A DNA stretch of 5,937 nt from contig CALIMU010000147.1 of NCBI GenBank assembly GCA_938045355.1, positions 1 through 5,937 on the forward strand. The letters run 5' to 3'. The translations under genes were made by a program, and so were the position numbers. The stretch is from an uncultured Clostridium sp. (GTDB lineage Bacteria; Bacillota_A; Clostridia; TANB77; CAG-508). The notes beneath the pieces were generated by a model that was not told the DNA's origin, made no database searches, and saw nothing but the letters and a program-made list of their open reading frames with translations. Of this stretch, positions 1-5,937 are shown piece after piece (the first letter of the stretch is position 1; each line of letters begins with the position of its first letter).

Positions 1-2
1 CA

Positions 3-3998
<3,996 letters not shown>

Positions 3999-4001
3999 TA
4001 T

Positions 4002-4041
4002 AAAAAAGATATACTAATTTTAAAAGTAGTATATCTTTTTT
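4002..4041. terminator. Bidirectional intrinsic terminator between tgt and the LRR gene
   Basis: A perfect 15-base-pair inverted repeat (A6 plus GATATACTA, paired with TAGTATATC plus T6) encloses a 10-base loop at 4017-4026. The T run serves transcripts from the plus strand, and the matching A run gives a U tract on the minus strand, so it can end both convergent transcripts. It starts four bases after the tgt stop and ends nine bases from the stop of the opposite gene. Confidence 0.85.
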
Positions 4042-4049
4042 TGATTCAA

Positions 4050-5861
4050 TTATTTTAATTTTGCTGGTATAGTTGAATAATTATCTGCATTAGTGCAACC
4101 TTGAAATGCTTGATTTGGACTCCAAATATTCAAGATTTTATCTATAATTGTTTGAGGGATATGTTGAATATTACTACAGTTCCTAAACACTGCACCAGCC
4201 CATATTAATTCATTTATAGAAGAAAATAAATTTGATGGTATCTGTGTTAAGCTAGTACATGAATTAAATGCATAGTCTATATTAGTTAATTTAGAATTGT
4301 TTTTAAATAAATCTTCAGGAATATATTTTAATTTAGTACATAATGAAAATATTCCTGATATTTTTTTAAGTTTCAAATTATTACTAAATAAATCACTTGG
4401 AATTTCTTCAAGTTCATCTTGCTCAGCAAAAAAGAAGTATAATTCTTCTAAATTAGTTGCACTTCTAAAACAATCTTTATCAATAGTTTTTAGTTTAGTA
4501 GATTGAAAAGGTTTATAATTCATTACAGTAATTTTTGGTCCAAATAAATCCTTTGGTAAATGTGTTATTTTTGTATGTTCAAAAGCATTACCTAAGTTAC
4601 TTATTATCTGACAATTCTTAAATAAGCCATCAGGAATAGAAGATAGATTATAGCAGTAACTAAATAGGAAAGTAAATATTGATGCTTTAGGATTATTATC
4701 AAATAAGCCTTTGGGTACAGATGTCAATGAAGAACATGATGCAAAACAACATTCAAAATTTGTTAATTTAGGATTTGAGGCAAATAGATTATTTGGTATA
4801 GATTTTAATTTTTCACAACCTCTAAACAACCAATCAACACTATATAAATTAGGAAAATATGATAGTAAATCTTCTGGTACAGTTTCAATACTAGAATTTA
4901 AGAAGAGTTGATTAGTATTAGTTATATTTTCTCTATTAACTAGATTTTTAAAAAATTCTTCAGGAAGAGTAGTTATATTAGACCAAGCAAACATTTCGCT
5001 AATATCATTTATTCCGGTAGCATCTTCTAGTAAATATTTTGGTACATTTGAAAATGTTGAATGTGCAAATTTCACAGATTGTATATGACTTGGTATTTTA
5101 CAAGAAATTTTAGAAACAGCAATATTCAACTTATTAGTATTTTTACCAGCATTTCCAATATTTAGTAATTCAATTTCCCAGTTAGAAAAATGTTTCTCTA
5201 TGTTAGATATAGAAGAACAATTAAGTATTTTTATAATTCTTTCTGTTTTATTATCTGTATAATTATGACTAGGATTAGCATCAATTGTTCCATCACCCCA
5301 ATCAATTAATCCAGAAAATTTAGATTTATTTACTGAAACCCTATCAACTACTGTATTATTAGAATAGGTATATCTTAGCATAAGTTTATCTTTATCCTCT
5401 GTAGCAACAGGATAAGGCTGATCTAATAAAGGAGCTGAGGGGATACTAGGTGAAGGTGGAGTACTAGGAGTAGAAGGTGTACTAGGAGATAATGAAGTAT
5501 CTTCTCTTAAGAATTTAAGTAAGTTTTCTTTTGTTTCAATAAACTCGTTATTTTTATTAGTTATATTATCTCCAACAACATTATATTTGTTAAGGAAATC
5601 AGGTTCTGTTAAAACAGCTTCAACTTTAGGAGATTCTTTATTAGTTACTATGGCTTTAGTTCTAAGTTTTAGATATTCAAGTTTAGCAATATCATAAAGT
5701 TCAGCTTTAGCTTGTTGTGTTTTAGCTTGAGTTGCTTTAGCTATAAGACCATTTTCTCCAAGAGCTAGTTGTATAGCAACAACAGCTAAAAGTAACATTA
5801 TTATAATAGTTATAACAAGTGCAACTAAAGTTATTGCATTTTTATTTTTAAATTTTTTCAT
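4050..5861 (-). CDS. Prepilin-anchored leucine-rich-repeat surface protein (BspA-like)
   Basis: The product has 603 residues from the start chosen here. An ATG 13 codons upstream (5898-5900) is in frame, but ATG 5859-5861 is preceded by AAAGGAG at 10 bases and begins MKKFKNKNAITLVALVITI, so it is preferred. The N-terminus is a type IV prepilin-like segment: basic leader, Ala9 before Ile10 as the likely cleavage point, a hydrophobic helix to about residue 32, and Ala rather than Glu at mature position 5, as in many clostridial 'ITLIALVITI' proteins. Next come a Lys/Gln-rich helix, a Ser/Thr/Pro spacer (123-144), a WGDGT motif (188-192) seen in BspA-type surface proteins, and leucine-rich repeats from about 265 to 595. 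Export and display on the cell surface are inferred; the ligand is unknown. The gene is intact and has no in-frame CGG. No convincing promoter was resolved in the short A/T-rich stretch upstream. Confidence 0.85.
   Translation of the reverse strand: MKKFKNKNAITLVALVITIIIMLLLAVVAIQLALGENGLIAKATQAKTQQAKAELYDIAKLEYLKLRTKAIVTNKESPKVEAVLTEPDFLNKYNVVGDNITNKNNEFIETKENLLKFLREDTSLSPSTPSTPSTPPSPSIPSAPLLDQPYPVATEDKDKLMLRYTYSNNTVVDRVSVNKSKFSGLIDWGDGTIDANPSHNYTDNKTERIIKILNCSSISNIEKHFSNWEIELLNIGNAGKNTNKLNIAVSKISCKIPSHIQSVKFAHSTFSNVPKYLLEDATGINDISEMFAWSNITTLPEEFFKNLVNRENITNTNQLFLNSSIETVPEDLLSYFPNLYSVDWLFRGCEKLKSIPNNLFASNPKLTNFECCFASCSSLTSVPKGLFDNNPKASIFTFLFSYCYNLSSIPDGLFKNCQIISNLGNAFEHTKITHLPKDLFGPKITVMNYKPFQSTKLKTIDKDCFRSATNLEELYFFFAEQDELEEIPSDLFSNNLKLKKISGIFSLCTKLKYIPEDLFKNNSKLTNIDYAFNSCTSLTQIPSNLFSSINELIWAGAVFRNCSNIQHIPQTIIDKILNIWSPNQAFQGCTNADNYSTIPAKLK
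4077..5069 (-). repeat. Protein-level leucine-rich repeats, period about 27 residues
   Basis: Residues 265-595 of the surface protein repeat the pattern (I/V)-P-x-x-L-F-x-x-N-x-K-L-x-x-x-x-x-x-F-x-x-C-x-x-L-x-x. Most units are 26-27 residues and several carry one cysteine at the same place (for example FASC, FSYC, FSLC, FNSC, FRNC, FQGC), a cysteine ladder. The units diverge at DNA level, so this is an old array rather than a recent tandem duplication. Confidence 0.75.
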
Positions 5862-5871
5862 AGAATGTTTT

Positions 5872-5878
5872 CTCCTTT
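5872..5878 (-). promoter_or_regulatory. Ribosome binding site AAAGGAG for the LRR gene
   Basis: On the minus strand AAAGGAG sits 10 bases before ATG 5859-5861. It favours this start over the in-frame ATG at 5898-5900, which would add a 13-residue leader and place the ribosome binding site inside the coding region. Confidence 0.75.
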
Positions 5879-5937
5879 GTATATAAAGACTATAATTCAT
5901 TTTATTTTATAATAAATATCAAAGTAAATAATATTTA

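Noticed and set aside
4297..4911. Two plus-strand open frames inside the LRR gene
   Set aside because: They are shadows of the repeat-encoding minus strand and lack start signals.
5862..5937. Promoter of the LRR gene
   Set aside because: TTGATA-like and TATAAA-like strings occur on the minus strand, but no pair has good spacing in this uniformly A/T-rich stretch.

Overview
The window comes from a low-GC, CpG-poor bacterial genome, most likely an uncultured anaerobic member of the Clostridia. This is inferred from the strong A/T bias, arginine written with AGA/AGG, AGGAG-type ribosome binding sites, a ClpC/ClpE-like ATPase with a UVR-type middle segment, and a surface protein with the clostridial 'ITLxALVITI' prepilin-like N-terminus.

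Layout: (1) 3-2806 (+) is a Clp/Hsp100 AAA+ unfoldase whose N-terminus probably lies before the window. (2) 2803-3998 (+) is tgt, queuine/preQ1 tRNA-guanine transglycosylase, starting at TTG inside the clp stop (TTGA overlap) behind an AGGAG site, so the two genes look like one translationally coupled operon. (3) 4002-4041 is a bidirectional terminator. (4) 4050-5861 (-) is a convergent gene for a prepilin-anchored, Cys-containing leucine-rich-repeat surface protein.

The main observation is that both plus-strand genes are broken the same way. Conceptual translation needs five +1 shifts in clp and five in tgt, and all ten occur at the same tetranucleotide, CGGA. CGG always sits in frame, the previous codon always ends in a pyrimidine (C in eight of ten), and the protein family has glycine there, so the ribosome would have to skip the C and read GGA, or read CGGA as a four-base glycine codon. 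Restoring the ten glycines gives an 898-residue Clp protein (counted from the ATG at 105) and a 396-residue TGT with motifs and zinc-ligand spacing intact. Every in-frame CGG on a coding strand in this window is such a site. The two CGG triplets that lie out of frame (2666-2668 in clp; 5014-5016 in the LRR gene) cause no disruption. No CGN arginine codon is used anywhere else in the three genes.

The simplest biological reading is that CGG is an unassigned or starved codon in this organism and that NNY-CGGA is decoded by +1 frameshifting to glycine, comparable to the AGGY/CCC frameshifts of Perkinsus mitochondrial cox1. A sequencing or assembly artefact must be excluded with reads, but it explains the pattern less well because it would need more than one error rule and would have to respect reading frame.
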